Source: Flavobacterium tagetis (GTDB lineage Bacteria > Bacteroidota > Bacteroidia > Flavobacteriales > Flavobacteriaceae). Taken from it: a DNA stretch of 64,000 bases. Of this stretch, positions 36,434 to 44,342 are shown piece after piece. The notes under the pieces are model-generated. The model made no database searches. It was given only the letters and a program-made list of their open reading frames with translations, and had not been told where the DNA came from. Where the stretch lies: NCBI RefSeq assembly GCF_016735615.1, contig NZ_JAERSF010000003.1, forward strand, positions 186,001 through 250,000. The letters are read 5' to 3'. How positions within the stretch are numbered: position 1 is the first letter of the stretch; every line of letters starts with the position of its first letter. A program made the position numbers and the translations under genes.

Positions 36434-36874
36434 TCAAACATTTTCGGTCAATAAGACAATACTCATAATGATTCCAAAAAAAACAATAATGCTTAATAAA
36501 CCTATTAAAGTAACTCTCCATCCGCCAAAAGTTTCTCCGCCATTTTGAATATGATTTAGAATGTCCTGTTCTTGAAATTTTTTCAAGAAATAAGAAGCCA
36601 CAACGGAATAAAGTACTGGAAAAAGAATGCTTGGAAAGTTATCAGGAATGATAAAAATAAGCCCAATAATTGCAATCATTGATAAGGCTGTAATAATCCA
36701 TGTGTTTTTTGCTTTTTCAAAGTCGTTAAATGCTTTGAAGTTTTCTGCAATGCAATAACCTGCAACTAACGGACCTGCAAAAAATGTTCCTATCCTTATA
36801 GCTTTTTCTGAGTATATTTTCTCAGTTGGAATTTCTTCAAAAACTGATTTTTCTGTTGTGTCGTTTTGTATCAT
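36434..36874 (-). CDS. Small membrane protein, unknown function
   Basis: 146 residues with three to four hydrophobic segments (about 28-45, 58-75, 78-92 and 118-140). The N-terminal half contains KAIRIGTFFAGPLVAGYCIAENF, which resembles a recurring Bacteroidota membrane-protein motif. No functional assignment is possible. Confidence 0.65.
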   Translation of the reverse strand: MIQNDTTEKSVFEEIPTEKIYSEKAIRIGTFFAGPLVAGYCIAENFKAFNDFEKAKNTWIITALSMIAIIGLIFIIPDNFPSILFPVLYSVVASYFLKKFQEQDILNHIQNGGETFGGWRVTLIGLLSIIVFFGIIMSIVLLTENV

Positions 36875-36899
36875 TTGAGGTTAGTTTATTTTTAAGGGA

Positions 36900-37493
36900 T
36901 TATTTTATTGCTTTAATTCTTTGAGGAATTTGATTAATCAGTTCGAAATGTTTTACCATTACGTTTTCTAGTTCTAAAGTTCCTCCCAGAATAATCATTT
37001 CTTTTTGGGCAAAACGTTTTCCGAGTCGGTCTTCGAGCATTATTTTTTCCATGCTTTGTGCCATTTCAATTTCGTTAAGAAAATCATTCGGATGACCAGC
37101 TGTACAAATTACAAGTCCAAACGGAATGGTTTTCATTTTTCTCGAAGTTTCATTTTGCCCGTAAGCATATCCAACCGAATAAACACGATCGAACCAGCCT
37201 TTTAATTTTGCAGGACAATCGCTCCACCAAACTGGGTAAAGAAAAATGATGCAGTCTGCTTTTTCTATTTTTTCTTGTTCGTTTAAAACATCTTGCGGAA
37301 TAGGAAGTTGTGTTTTTGCAAAACCTTCACGCTCATATTCTGCTTCAGACATATCACTTTCAAAATTGGAAGCATACAAATCTGAGATTTCAACATTCCA
37401 ATTTTCATTAGCCAAAACAGATTTTAATCTTTCCAAAACCTGAAAAGTGTATGACTTTTTACTAGGATGTGAGTAAACAATTAAAATATTCAT
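36900..37493 (-). CDS. NAD(P)H-dependent oxidoreductase, flavodoxin-like fold
   Basis: 197 residues of the NQO1/KefF-like family. The FMN/FAD-binding start is MNILIVYSHPSKKSYTFQVL, the PVWWSDCPAKLKGWFDRVYS motif is near 77, and CTAGHPNDFL is near 127. It reduces quinones or other two-electron acceptors and probably works as a dimer. It is the upstream member of a run of small minus-strand genes. Confidence 0.88.
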   Translation of the reverse strand: MNILIVYSHPSKKSYTFQVLERLKSVLANENWNVEISDLYASNFESDMSEAEYEREGFAKTQLPIPQDVLNEQEKIEKADCIIFLYPVWWSDCPAKLKGWFDRVYSVGYAYGQNETSRKMKTIPFGLVICTAGHPNDFLNEIEMAQSMEKIMLEDRLGKRFAQKEMIILGGTLELENVMVKHFELINQIPQRIKAIK

Positions 37494-37572
37494 TTTTAGA
37501 CTTTTTAGATTTATAATCGTTTCAAAGTTTAAATCAGTTCTGTACGAAAATACAAATTAAATCGAAATGAAA

Positions 37573-37779
37573 TTATTCTTCTGAAAATTCTAAAATATCA
37601 CCAGGCTGGCAATCCAAAACTTTGCAGATTGCTTCGAGTGTGCTAAAACGAATGGCTTTTGCTTTTCCTGTTTTTAAAATGGAAAGATTTGATAAAGTTA
37701 AATCTACTTTTTCTGAAAGCTCATTTAATGACATTTTTCTCTTTGCCATCATGACATCTAAATTTACTATTATGGGCAT
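37573..37779 (-). CDS. Small XRE/Cro-type transcriptional regulator
   Basis: A 68-residue helix-turn-helix protein of the YozG type: MAKRKMSLNELSEKVDLTLS then LSILKTGKAKAIRFSTLEAI, ending CQPGDILEFSEE. The DNA-binding domain fills the whole protein. It lies 10 bases downstream of the DUF2975 membrane protein gene, a very common gene pair in Firmicutes and Bacteroidota. Confidence 0.9.
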   Translation of the reverse strand: MPIIVNLDVMMAKRKMSLNELSEKVDLTLSNLSILKTGKAKAIRFSTLEAICKVLDCQPGDILEFSEE

Positions 37780-37789
37780 AATTTTTTGT

Positions 37790-38332
37790 TTAAATGGTTA
37801 AGTCAATTTCAGATTGAATTTCGATTCCTCTTTTAAAAATCTGACCTACAACAAACATCACAATTGCCATAAAGATCCAAATGCTATGACCTTCAAGATT
37901 TAGTGATTCTAAAGTTGGGAGTTTTACTCCATTTGAAGTTATCCAATTATTGAACTTGAAGGCCCAAAAAGAAAACAATCCGATTCCGAAAGCCAAGTAC
38001 GAAAGATAAGATATAAAACGTCCCATTTCTGCTGTAAAAGGCTGCTCTATATTTAATTTTTTTTCATGCAACATTTTTACAATTAGATAAAACATAATTG
38101 CTTTTAAGGTTGCCACAATGCTGATAAAGCATATTTCTTGAATGTAAAAACTAGGGCTGAAATTATATAAATCTAAGAGATCAAGAAAACGTGCATTGTA
38201 TGAATTTATAGTCATTGTATAAATCCCGTTAAAAAGATACATACCAGCTTCTACACATAAGCCAATAAAAATAATCCATGATAAAACATTCAGGATTTTT
38301 AGAATCTGTGGTGTTCCAATTTTTATTTCCAT
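37790..38332 (-). CDS. DUF2975 membrane protein
   Basis: 180 residues from the ATG at 38330-38332 (MEIKIGTPQILKILNVLSWI); an upstream TTG gives only three more residues. It has four transmembrane helices (about 15-35, 60-85, 110-130 and 145-165). DUF2975 proteins are nearly always encoded with a small Cro-type regulator, as here. The membrane protein probably controls the regulator or is its main target, but the function is not established. Confidence 0.85.
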   Translation of the reverse strand: MEIKIGTPQILKILNVLSWIIFIGLCVEAGMYLFNGIYTMTINSYNARFLDLLDLYNFSPSFYIQEICFISIVATLKAIMFYLIVKMLHEKKLNIEQPFTAEMGRFISYLSYLAFGIGLFSFWAFKFNNWITSNGVKLPTLESLNLEGHSIWIFMAIVMFVVGQIFKRGIEIQSEIDLTI

Positions 38333-38410
38333 AATAAGCAAGATTAAAAGTAATGCTGCTAAAATAATAAAAATTTATTGATAAACAATAAATAAATGTC
38401 TTTTATCAAA

Positions 38411-38448
38411 AAAAAACTCCAGCATAAGATTTGCTGGAGTTGCTTTTT
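38411..38448 (-). terminator. Terminator of the DUF4919 gene
   Basis: The ten-pair stem aactccagca / tgctggagtt (38415-38424, 38432-38441) has a T-run on the minus strand, 18 bases after the stop at 38467. Confidence 0.85.
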
Positions 38449-38466
38449 TTATGTTTGGAAAATATA

Positions 38467-39147
38467 TTATTTGAGCACTTTTCTTTCGTTTTCAAGCATT
38501 TTTTCGATATTAAAATAAATTCCATCAACATTGTAAACGCCTTTTTCGAAACTTAAATAATCGCAATTATCTACAAGAGATTGTCCTTTTGACTCGATTT
38601 CAAAAAGGTTAAGCAGAATATATTCGTGATCGACCATTAGAACATGAAAGCCAGTTTCGCACTTTTTTCCGTCACCCGAAGAAAGAATGACGTTTAGAAT
38701 GCTGTGAAATTTAAAGGATGCAATTTTTGCAGAAGTTTCATCGCCCTTTAAGTGATAAATATAGGCTAGATAGTTGAGCTGTCTTAAATCAAATGGGAAA
38801 TCGTTTAAAGTGTTATTGGCCAGTTTTATGATTTCATCATAATCTGAAGTTTCAAGTTTTTCTTTAGCATAATAAGTGCGAAGTTTTTCGTCTTCGGGAG
38901 AAGTCCAAAATGCATTATATTTTGGTTGAAAAAAGTAGCCTAAATATAAATGACGATATTCATCATGCGTTAAAAGAGTATCATTTTTTACCAGTCTTTC
39001 CATTAATTTCGGATAAAAGAATTTCGAATTTTTATCATTGATTTCTTTTTCAATGGCTTTGTAATCTGGTTTTGTAAATCCAATTTCTTGTGAATGTAAT
39101 TGTATTCCGAAACAAAAAAGGAGAAGAAAGATTAGTTGTTTTAGCAT
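38467..39147 (-). CDS. DUF4919 exported protein
   Basis: 226 residues with a signal peptide (MLKQLIFLLLFCFGIQLHSQ). The mature part begins KPDYKAIEKEINDKNSKFFY and includes LMERLVKNDTLLTHDEYRHL and YLGYFFQPKYNAF, the pattern of DUF4919 in Bacteroidota. Helical and TPR-like in places (LNYLAYIYHLKGDETSAKIA). Function unknown. It has its own terminator. Confidence 0.8.
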   Translation of the reverse strand: MLKQLIFLLLFCFGIQLHSQEIGFTKPDYKAIEKEINDKNSKFFYPKLMERLVKNDTLLTHDEYRHLYLGYFFQPKYNAFWTSPEDEKLRTYYAKEKLETSDYDEIIKLANNTLNDFPFDLRQLNYLAYIYHLKGDETSAKIASFKFHSILNVILSSGDGKKCETGFHVLMVDHEYILLNLFEIESKGQSLVDNCDYLSFEKGVYNVDGIYFNIEKMLENERKVLK

Positions 39148-39228
39148 GATTTATAAGGTTTTAGGTTGAGTTTTAGGTCTAACTAAAATACAAATTATTT
39201 TAACACAAAATCTTCTTATAACTACAGA

Positions 39229-39318
39229 TGCGTGAAGGATGGGAGCGGCATCCTTTTATGGTGGGGTTCACCATAAAAGATATAGCGGACAGCCTGACCC
39301 GGAGGGGGACGCCATATC
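39229..39318. repeat. Three-hairpin REP-like element
   Basis: Three hairpins follow one another. H1 is ggatg / catcc (39237-39241, 39249-39253). H2 is a perfect ten-pair stem, ttttatggtg / caccataaaa (39254-39263, 39269-39278). H3 is gatatagcg / cgccatatc with one mismatch (39279-39287, 39310-39318), with a small inner cct/agg stem. The block is clearly richer in G and C than its surroundings. It sits between the stop of the YdeI-like gene and the start of the DUF4919 gene. Similar GCGGACAGCC-containing elements recur in Flavobacterium genomes to my recollection. Confidence 0.75.
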
Positions 39319-39339
39319 AATTAAACTTTATTTTCAAGA

Positions 39340-39714
39340 TTATTCAATATTCCACTTTCCTTTTTCTTTTGCAATATCGATTAATTTCTGACCGTGTTCT
39401 GTCATTAAATTTTGCTGAATCATGCGTTCGGCTCTTTCAATATTGGGTTTGCTCCATTTGTTGGTTTTCGGATTTCGGTGTGAGAAAGTAAGGTAATAGC
39501 TTTCTGTATCACGTTTTTTGCAAAGACTGTCAATCCAGCCAAAACAAAGCGCTTCTTCAGTTGCTTCAACTAAATTGACGCTTTGTGTTTTACTTTTTTT
39601 ATGATACAAAATAAGCCAAACCGATTTTTCTATTTGACTATTTTTTTCAAGCCAATTGCGCCAATCTTGTCTGGTTGGAGCATATACAGCCAATTTTCCG
39701 TCTTTAGTTTCCAT
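39340..39714 (-). CDS. YdeI/OmdA-type protein, C-terminally short
   Basis: 124 residues. The N-terminal half is typical of the YdeI/OmpD-associated family: WRNWLEKNSQIEKSVWLILY, EALCFGWIDSLCKKRD and SHRNPKTNKWSKPNIERAER. Family members usually run to about 190 residues, with a helical C-terminal region after the GxW motif. Here the protein stops directly after KGKWNIE, and a REP-like element begins 21 bases beyond the stop. It is either a natural short form or a gene shortened by the element. The start ATG is clear. Confidence 0.75.
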   Translation of the reverse strand: METKDGKLAVYAPTRQDWRNWLEKNSQIEKSVWLILYHKKSKTQSVNLVEATEEALCFGWIDSLCKKRDTESYYLTFSHRNPKTNKWSKPNIERAERMIQQNLMTEHGQKLIDIAKEKGKWNIE

Positions 39715-39821
39715 CTTTTTAGTTTTATTTTATAAAAGTAAAAGGAGTTTGTGACAACAGTGTGTCAGTAATAAAGTTAAAACTAAAAAACTGAAAATTA
39801 AAATATTATGTTTTTTTTGGG

Positions 39822-40556
39822 TTAATGTCCAAGTTGTTTTCGGAGATCTAAATTAAGGTTGTATTGTTCTTCAATAGGAATCATTTTTCTCTGAACTTTG
39901 TTGATATCGTTTCCTTCTTCAGTCCATAGAAAAGGATAAAAATTAAAAACCTGATCGCCATGTAATGCTGTAAGGTCTTTTTTCCAGTTTTCCCAACGGT
40001 TTCCAGCATAATATTTGTCTAAATCATTATTGAAACAAAACTCTAAAAACTCAGAATAAGTAATATCAAGTTGTTCGTATTCTAGATTGTCTGGGGCAAA
40101 ATAATATACTTTTCCAAGATCTGTTCCCAATGCGCCTCCGTTTAATAGGTAAAAACCGCCTAGAGCATCGTCTGCAATTAAAAAGAAAGAAGGAGCTTCT
40201 CCAAACTCTTTAAAAGATTTTCCTTTGTTCCAATCAGGTAGGCTTCTATTAAGTTTTTGGCTTCCAGAACCAAGAATTCTGATCCAGCCATTATCAATTA
40301 AAATTCCGCCAGTTTTATACACTATAGCCCCCATTGGCGAACTGGTTGTAACTTGGGTGTTGTATAAAGCGTCTTTAGCTTTTTGAGGATCTGCTGGAAG
40401 AATTTCTACTTTGTTTTTGGCTGTATTTGCCCATTCTTTTACTAATTTCCAGCCAGAATCTGTCTGATCGATAAGTTCATTTAGTGGTCGCATTTTTGTT
40501 TGTGAAAAGGTTGTATGGGTTAAAAAAATAAAGGCGATTAAGGGAAAAAATTTCAT
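39822..40556 (-). CDS. DUF2625 exported protein
   Basis: 244 residues with a signal peptide (MKFFPLIAFIFLTHTTFSQT). The mature part MRPLNELIDQTDSGWKLVKE, followed by TSSPMGAIVYKTGGILIDNG and ADDALGGFYLLNGGALG, is the DUF2625 pattern. Related DUF2625 proteins in other bacteria are cytoplasmic; this one appears exported. Function unknown. Confidence 0.85.
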   Translation of the reverse strand: MKFFPLIAFIFLTHTTFSQTKMRPLNELIDQTDSGWKLVKEWANTAKNKVEILPADPQKAKDALYNTQVTTSSPMGAIVYKTGGILIDNGWIRILGSGSQKLNRSLPDWNKGKSFKEFGEAPSFFLIADDALGGFYLLNGGALGTDLGKVYYFAPDNLEYEQLDITYSEFLEFCFNNDLDKYYAGNRWENWKKDLTALHGDQVFNFYPFLWTEEGNDINKVQRKMIPIEEQYNLNLDLRKQLGH

Positions 40557-40586
40557 TTTAGGTTTTATTGTTTTTGAGTTAATTGG

Positions 40587-40976
40587 TTATTTTAGTCGAA
40601 GCAGAACTCCTTTTCGTTTGACGATATTTTTATAATCCCATTGAATTTCTATGCTTTTTTCGAGCCAGCGTTTTAAATCTTCTTCGTTAATTTGATTAGC
40701 GTTTGTATAACGCATTTCTGCTGCTTTAAACGATCCTTCGTTTTGTAGTTTTTCTTCTTCAAAAGATTGTCCGCTCCAGAAAAGCAATCTAACAGAACCT
40801 TTTAGTTTACTGTAGCCTACAATTGGATTTCCGTCTAAAAACCAAACAGGATGCGCATGCCAGATTTTGTTTTCAGATTCGGTTAAATTCTGGTCTATTA
40901 AGTTATAAAGAAGATCGCAGATTTCTTTATCTTCAGCGGTCTGTGAATTATTATAAGTCTGAATTTCTGATTTCAT
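40587..40976 (-). CDS. DUF1801 protein
   Basis: 129 residues: ICDLLYNLIDQNLTESENKI, WHAHPVWFLDGNPIVGYSKL and VRLLFWSGQSFEEEKL. It is the third DUF1801 protein of the window and the most divergent. Function unknown. Confidence 0.8.
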   Translation of the reverse strand: MKSEIQTYNNSQTAEDKEICDLLYNLIDQNLTESENKIWHAHPVWFLDGNPIVGYSKLKGSVRLLFWSGQSFEEEKLQNEGSFKAAEMRYTNANQINEEDLKRWLEKSIEIQWDYKNIVKRKGVLLRLK

Positions 40977-41072
40977 AATAATTGATTTTTAATTAGGTAC
41001 TGATTTTTGATAAAGTTATAAAAGATCTCAGGATTATTTTTATTGTAATCTTGTTATGAAACTGACAAGATA

Positions 41073-41112
41073 AATAAAAAATCCGATCTGCTAATACAAA
41101 TCGGATTTTGCT
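41073..41112 (-). terminator. Terminator of the TPM-domain gene (copy 1 of 3)
   Basis: The ten-pair stem aaaatccgat / atcggatttt (41078-41087, 41100-41109) is followed by T's on the minus strand, 14 bases past the stop. Nearly the same hairpin ends the next two transcription units at 41747 and 42682. Confidence 0.85.
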
Positions 41113-41125
41113 ACATTTATTGATT

Positions 41126-41632
41126 TTATTGTTGTAATTTTTTCATGAACTCATTTGAAGCAAGTTCTAAGGCTTTGTAATAATTCCCTTTTTTAAGTTC
41201 TGGAATAGAATACGTACTAATTATATTTTGTGTTTCCTCTTCGGTTAATTTATATTTTATAAAATTTACGCTTAAAACTTGAATTTGGCGTAATGATTTG
41301 CTGACAACAATTAATAGGGTAGGATCTAATCGTGGATCTTTTGATAAAAATTTATCAAGATCCATTGCAAACTCATCAAAAGACTGAAATGGCGCGAAAG
41401 AAGGAGTTGTTATAATAACAATTTTGTAAAGGTATTTTTTTTCGAAAGTGTTTAGAGTAGTGTTTAAATACTTGAGTTCTTCTGGTTTTAATACTTTTTC
41501 GAAATCGTTGACACAGTCAGTTGATTGAGCAAATGTGCCTTTTAAACGTGAAGCAAAATCGGTGTCGGTTTTTGTTTGGGCAGATAAAAGAACTGAGGTG
41601 AACAGCACTAGCGTAAAGAATAATTTTTTCAT
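41126..41632 (-). CDS. TPM-domain protein (Psb32/MOLO-1-like)
   Basis: 168 residues from the ATG at 41630-41632, where a clear signal peptide starts (MKKLFFTLVLFTSVLLSAQ). The longer open frame upstream is not supported. The TPM domain shows VNDFEKVLKPEELKYLNTTL, KIVIITTPSFAPFQSFDEFA and SKSLRQIQVLSVNFIKYKLT. TPM domains occur in phosphatase- or repair-type proteins and membrane-complex chaperones. The catalytic role is unproven. Periplasmic by its signal. Confidence 0.8.
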   Translation of the reverse strand: MKKLFFTLVLFTSVLLSAQTKTDTDFASRLKGTFAQSTDCVNDFEKVLKPEELKYLNTTLNTFEKKYLYKIVIITTPSFAPFQSFDEFAMDLDKFLSKDPRLDPTLLIVVSKSLRQIQVLSVNFIKYKLTEEETQNIISTYSIPELKKGNYYKALELASNEFMKKLQQ

Positions 41633-41743
41633 TCTGTGGCATATTAGATTTGGTGCAGCAAAAGTAGCATATTCTTTAATTTTAAACAGATGAAAAATAG
41701 AATAGTTTTGATTTGGATTTGAAAAAAAAGAGTTTTTATAAAA

Positions 41744-41782
41744 ATGAAAATCCGACCTGTTTTTCACAAATCGGATTTTAAA
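41744..41782 (-). terminator. Terminator of the DUF2314-ankyrin gene (copy 2 of 3)
   Basis: The stem aaaatccga / tcggatttt (41747-41755, 41771-41779) has an inner CTG..CACA loop, six bases past the stop on the minus strand. Confidence 0.8.
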
Positions 41783-41787
41783 GTTTT

Positions 41788-42537
41788 CTATTGCAATAAA
41801 GGCAATAAATGATCCCACTTTAATTCTTTTGCAAAATCTAAAGCAGTTTTGCCTGTTGCGGTTTTTGCATTTCTATCTGCGCCAGATTCTAATAAAACTT
41901 CAACAGATGTCTGATTGCCTGCAATAGTTTCACGATGTAGAAAAGTATAGCCTAATTCGTCTTGGTTGGATACTTCTTCGGGGTTATTGGCAACGAATTC
42001 AATAAGACTTTCTTTCATGTTTTTGCTCATTGGGTGTTCAATCAGATTTTCAGGTTTTTCTTTTTGTTCATTCACAACTAGAACATCATTGAAATCTCCA
42101 AAATCTAATCCCCAAGCTTCATCATGCGATTCTCTTTCATCTTCGCTCATCTCAGAGCGCATTGCTTGAATTGTAAATGCTCCATAAGTTTGGCCATCAA
42201 TAGCAAACAGCCAGTCACTAATCTGATTTATCGGAATTGCAATTTCGTCTCCATTGTTTACATTAGTTAGTTCATCGGGATCATTTACTAAAATTCCGTA
42301 TATGTTTTCACCATCAAAGTTTACATCGTTAATCCACATATGTTCTACGATAGTTTCTCCGTCTATTTCTTGAGTAAAAGCCAGTTTTACGCAAGCTACA
42401 TCCAATCCTGGAACTATTCGTCTATATTCCCAAGATAATTCTCTCCAGAAATATTTAAAGGTTTCTTGAGCCTTTTTGTAAGCCTCAATCATTTTTGGAT
42501 TTTCTCCGTCGGCGTAGAATATTTTTGTTTCTTCCAT
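41788..42537 (-). CDS. DUF2314 domain fused to ankyrin repeats
   Basis: 249 residues. Residues about 1-145 form a DUF2314 domain (MIEAYKKAQETFKYFWRELS, VEHMWINDVNFDGENIYGIL and EIAIPINQISDWLFAIDG). Residues about 175-249 form ankyrin repeats (LGYTFLHRETIAGNQTSVEV, LLESGADRNAKTATGKTALD). Predicted cytoplasmic. Ankyrin repeats suggest protein binding; DUF2314 has no established activity. Confidence 0.85.
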   Translation of the reverse strand: MEETKIFYADGENPKMIEAYKKAQETFKYFWRELSWEYRRIVPGLDVACVKLAFTQEIDGETIVEHMWINDVNFDGENIYGILVNDPDELTNVNNGDEIAIPINQISDWLFAIDGQTYGAFTIQAMRSEMSEDERESHDEAWGLDFGDFNDVLVVNEQKEKPENLIEHPMSKNMKESLIEFVANNPEEVSNQDELGYTFLHRETIAGNQTSVEVLLESGADRNAKTATGKTALDFAKELKWDHLLPLLQ

Positions 42538-42677
42538 AAAAATGAATATTTATAATGATTTATAAAAGTAATCTTTTTATTACTTTGACAGAAATCTAAT
42601 TTAGTTGTTTTCGATATTTGTTTGAAGCCCTTTTTGATGACCAAACCAGACGATTATCTTAATTGAATTTGAAGGAA

Positions 42678-42716
42678 TAAAAAAATCCGATCTGTTTTCA
42701 CAAATCGGATTTTATA
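42678..42716 (-). terminator. Terminator of lpdA (copy 3 of 3)
   Basis: The stem aaaatccgat / atcggatttt (42682-42691, 42704-42713), with T's on the minus strand, lies about 40 bases past the lpdA stop. A smaller accgt/acggt hairpin (42734-42746) lies between it and the stop. Confidence 0.8.
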
Positions 42717-42753
42717 AATTGAGAATTATATATAACCGTAAAACGGTATATTT

Positions 42754-44142
42754 TTACAAGTGAATTACTTCGCCGTAAGCATCAGCTACAGCTTCCATAA
42801 CAGCCTCGCTCATTGTTGGGTGAGGGTGGATAGATTTAAGGATTTCGTGACCTGTAGTTTCTAGTTTACGAGCTACAACTGCTTCAGCAATCATATCTGT
42901 AACACCAGCACCAATCATGTGGCATCCTAACCATTCTCCGTATTTAGCATCGAAGATTACTTTTACGAATCCGTCAGCATTTCCAGCAGCTTTTGCTTTT
43001 CCAGAAGCTGAGAATGGGAATTTACCAATTTTTAATTCGTAACCTTTCTCTTTTGCTTGTTTTTCTGTTAAACCAACAGAAGCGATTTCTGGAGTTGCGT
43101 AAGTACAACCAGGAACGTTTCCGTAATCGATTGGGTCTACGTGAAGACCTTTAATTTTCTCCACACAGTTGATTCCTTCAGCAGAAGCAACGTGCGCTAA
43201 AGCTTGACCTGGAGTAACGTCTCCAATTGCGTAGTATCCTGGAATGTTAGTTTCGTTGTAAGCATTAACTAAGATTTTATCTCTGTCAACAGCAATTCCA
43301 ACTTCTTCTAATCCGATATTTTCAATGTTTGTTTTAATTCCAACTGCAGAAAGTACGATATCAGCTTCTAGAACTTCTTCTCCTTTTGCTGTTTTAACGA
43401 AAGCTTTAACTCCAGCTCCTGTAGTGTCAATACGCTCAACAGAAGAGTTAGTCATTACTTTAATTCCAGATTTTTTCAAAGAACGCTCAAATTGTTTTGA
43501 GATATCTTCGTCTTCTACAGGAACTACGTTTGGCATAAATTCTACGATAGTAACATCTGTTCCCATTGAGTTGTAGAAGTGAGCGAACTCAACTCCAATT
43601 GCTCCAGAACCAACAATAATCATAGATTTTGGTTGAGTTGGCAAAGTCATTGCCTGACGGTATCCAATTACTTTTACACCATCTTGAGGTAAGTTTGGCA
43701 ACTCGCGAGAACGAGCTCCAGTTGCGATGATAATGTGATCAGCGCTATATTCTGTAACTTTATTGTCTTTATCAGTAACGTCAAGTTTTTTCCCTGGTTT
43801 TAGTTTTCCAAAACCTTCGATAACGTCAATTTTGTTTTTTTTCATTAAGAATTGAACACCTTTGCTCATTCCTTCAGCAACACCACGGCTGCGTTGAATA
43901 ACTGCAGGAAAATCTTTGTCAAATTCAGAAACTTTCAATCCGTAGTCAGAAGCGTGCTTAAGGTAATCAAAAACCTGAGCAGATTTTAAAAGCGCTTTTG
44001 TTGGGATACATCCCCAGTTAAGGCAAACTCCACCAAGATTTTCTTTTTCTACTACAGCAGTTTTAAAGCCTAATTGCGAAGCTCTAATCGCTGTTACATA
44101 TCCTCCAGGACCACTTCCTAAAACAATAACGTCGTATTTCAT
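42754..44142 (-). CDS. lpdA: Dihydrolipoyl dehydrogenase (E3)
   Basis: A 462-residue FAD-dependent disulfide oxidoreductase that reoxidises lipoyl groups of the 2-oxo-acid dehydrogenase and glycine-cleavage complexes. The FAD motif GSGPGGYV is at residue 9 onward, and the redox disulfide GGVCLNWGCIPTK has Cys40 and Cys45. The NAD motif is VGSGAIGVEFAHFYNSMG, and the C-terminal His-Pro active-site segment is HPHPTMSEAVMEA. Its codon choice looks more biased than that of its neighbours (for example many acttc/gttc-type codons), as expected for a highly expressed gene. No E1/E2 genes are adjacent. Confidence 0.96.
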   Translation of the reverse strand: MKYDVIVLGSGPGGYVTAIRASQLGFKTAVVEKENLGGVCLNWGCIPTKALLKSAQVFDYLKHASDYGLKVSEFDKDFPAVIQRSRGVAEGMSKGVQFLMKKNKIDVIEGFGKLKPGKKLDVTDKDNKVTEYSADHIIIATGARSRELPNLPQDGVKVIGYRQAMTLPTQPKSMIIVGSGAIGVEFAHFYNSMGTDVTIVEFMPNVVPVEDEDISKQFERSLKKSGIKVMTNSSVERIDTTGAGVKAFVKTAKGEEVLEADIVLSAVGIKTNIENIGLEEVGIAVDRDKILVNAYNETNIPGYYAIGDVTPGQALAHVASAEGINCVEKIKGLHVDPIDYGNVPGCTYATPEIASVGLTEKQAKEKGYELKIGKFPFSASGKAKAAGNADGFVKVIFDAKYGEWLGCHMIGAGVTDMIAEAVVARKLETTGHEILKSIHPHPTMSEAVMEAVADAYGEVIHL

Positions 44143-44259
44143 TTTTTTTGCTTTTAGTATTAACTATCGAAAATGAAGTTTGTATTTCCGAAACTCATCT
44201 TTCGATTTCTTCTTTTGTTATTTGTGTTTGCGAATTTAAGGATTTATTTTAAAAAAAGG

Positions 44260-44336
44260 TAAGATGTAAAAAAGTAAAATGTGAAATGTTGATTTGAATA
44301 TCATACATCTCACATTTTACCTTTAACATTTTACAA
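44260..44336. repeat. Inverted repeat of gtaaaatgtga units
   Basis: The left arm gtaagatgtaaaaaagtaaa.. (from about 44260) and the right arm ..acctttaacattttac (to about 44336) are inverted copies with a few mismatches. It fills the gap between lpdA and the NUMOD4 gene. Confidence 0.65.
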
Positions 44337-44342
44337 ACACAA

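Noticed and set aside
39228..39491. A plus-strand 87-residue open frame
   Set aside because: It runs through the REP-like element and antisense to the YdeI-family gene, and the protein has no sensible composition.
41633..41818. An N-terminal extension of the TPM-domain protein
   Set aside because: The extension runs through the preceding terminator region, and a clear signal peptide starts at the ATG at 41630-41632.
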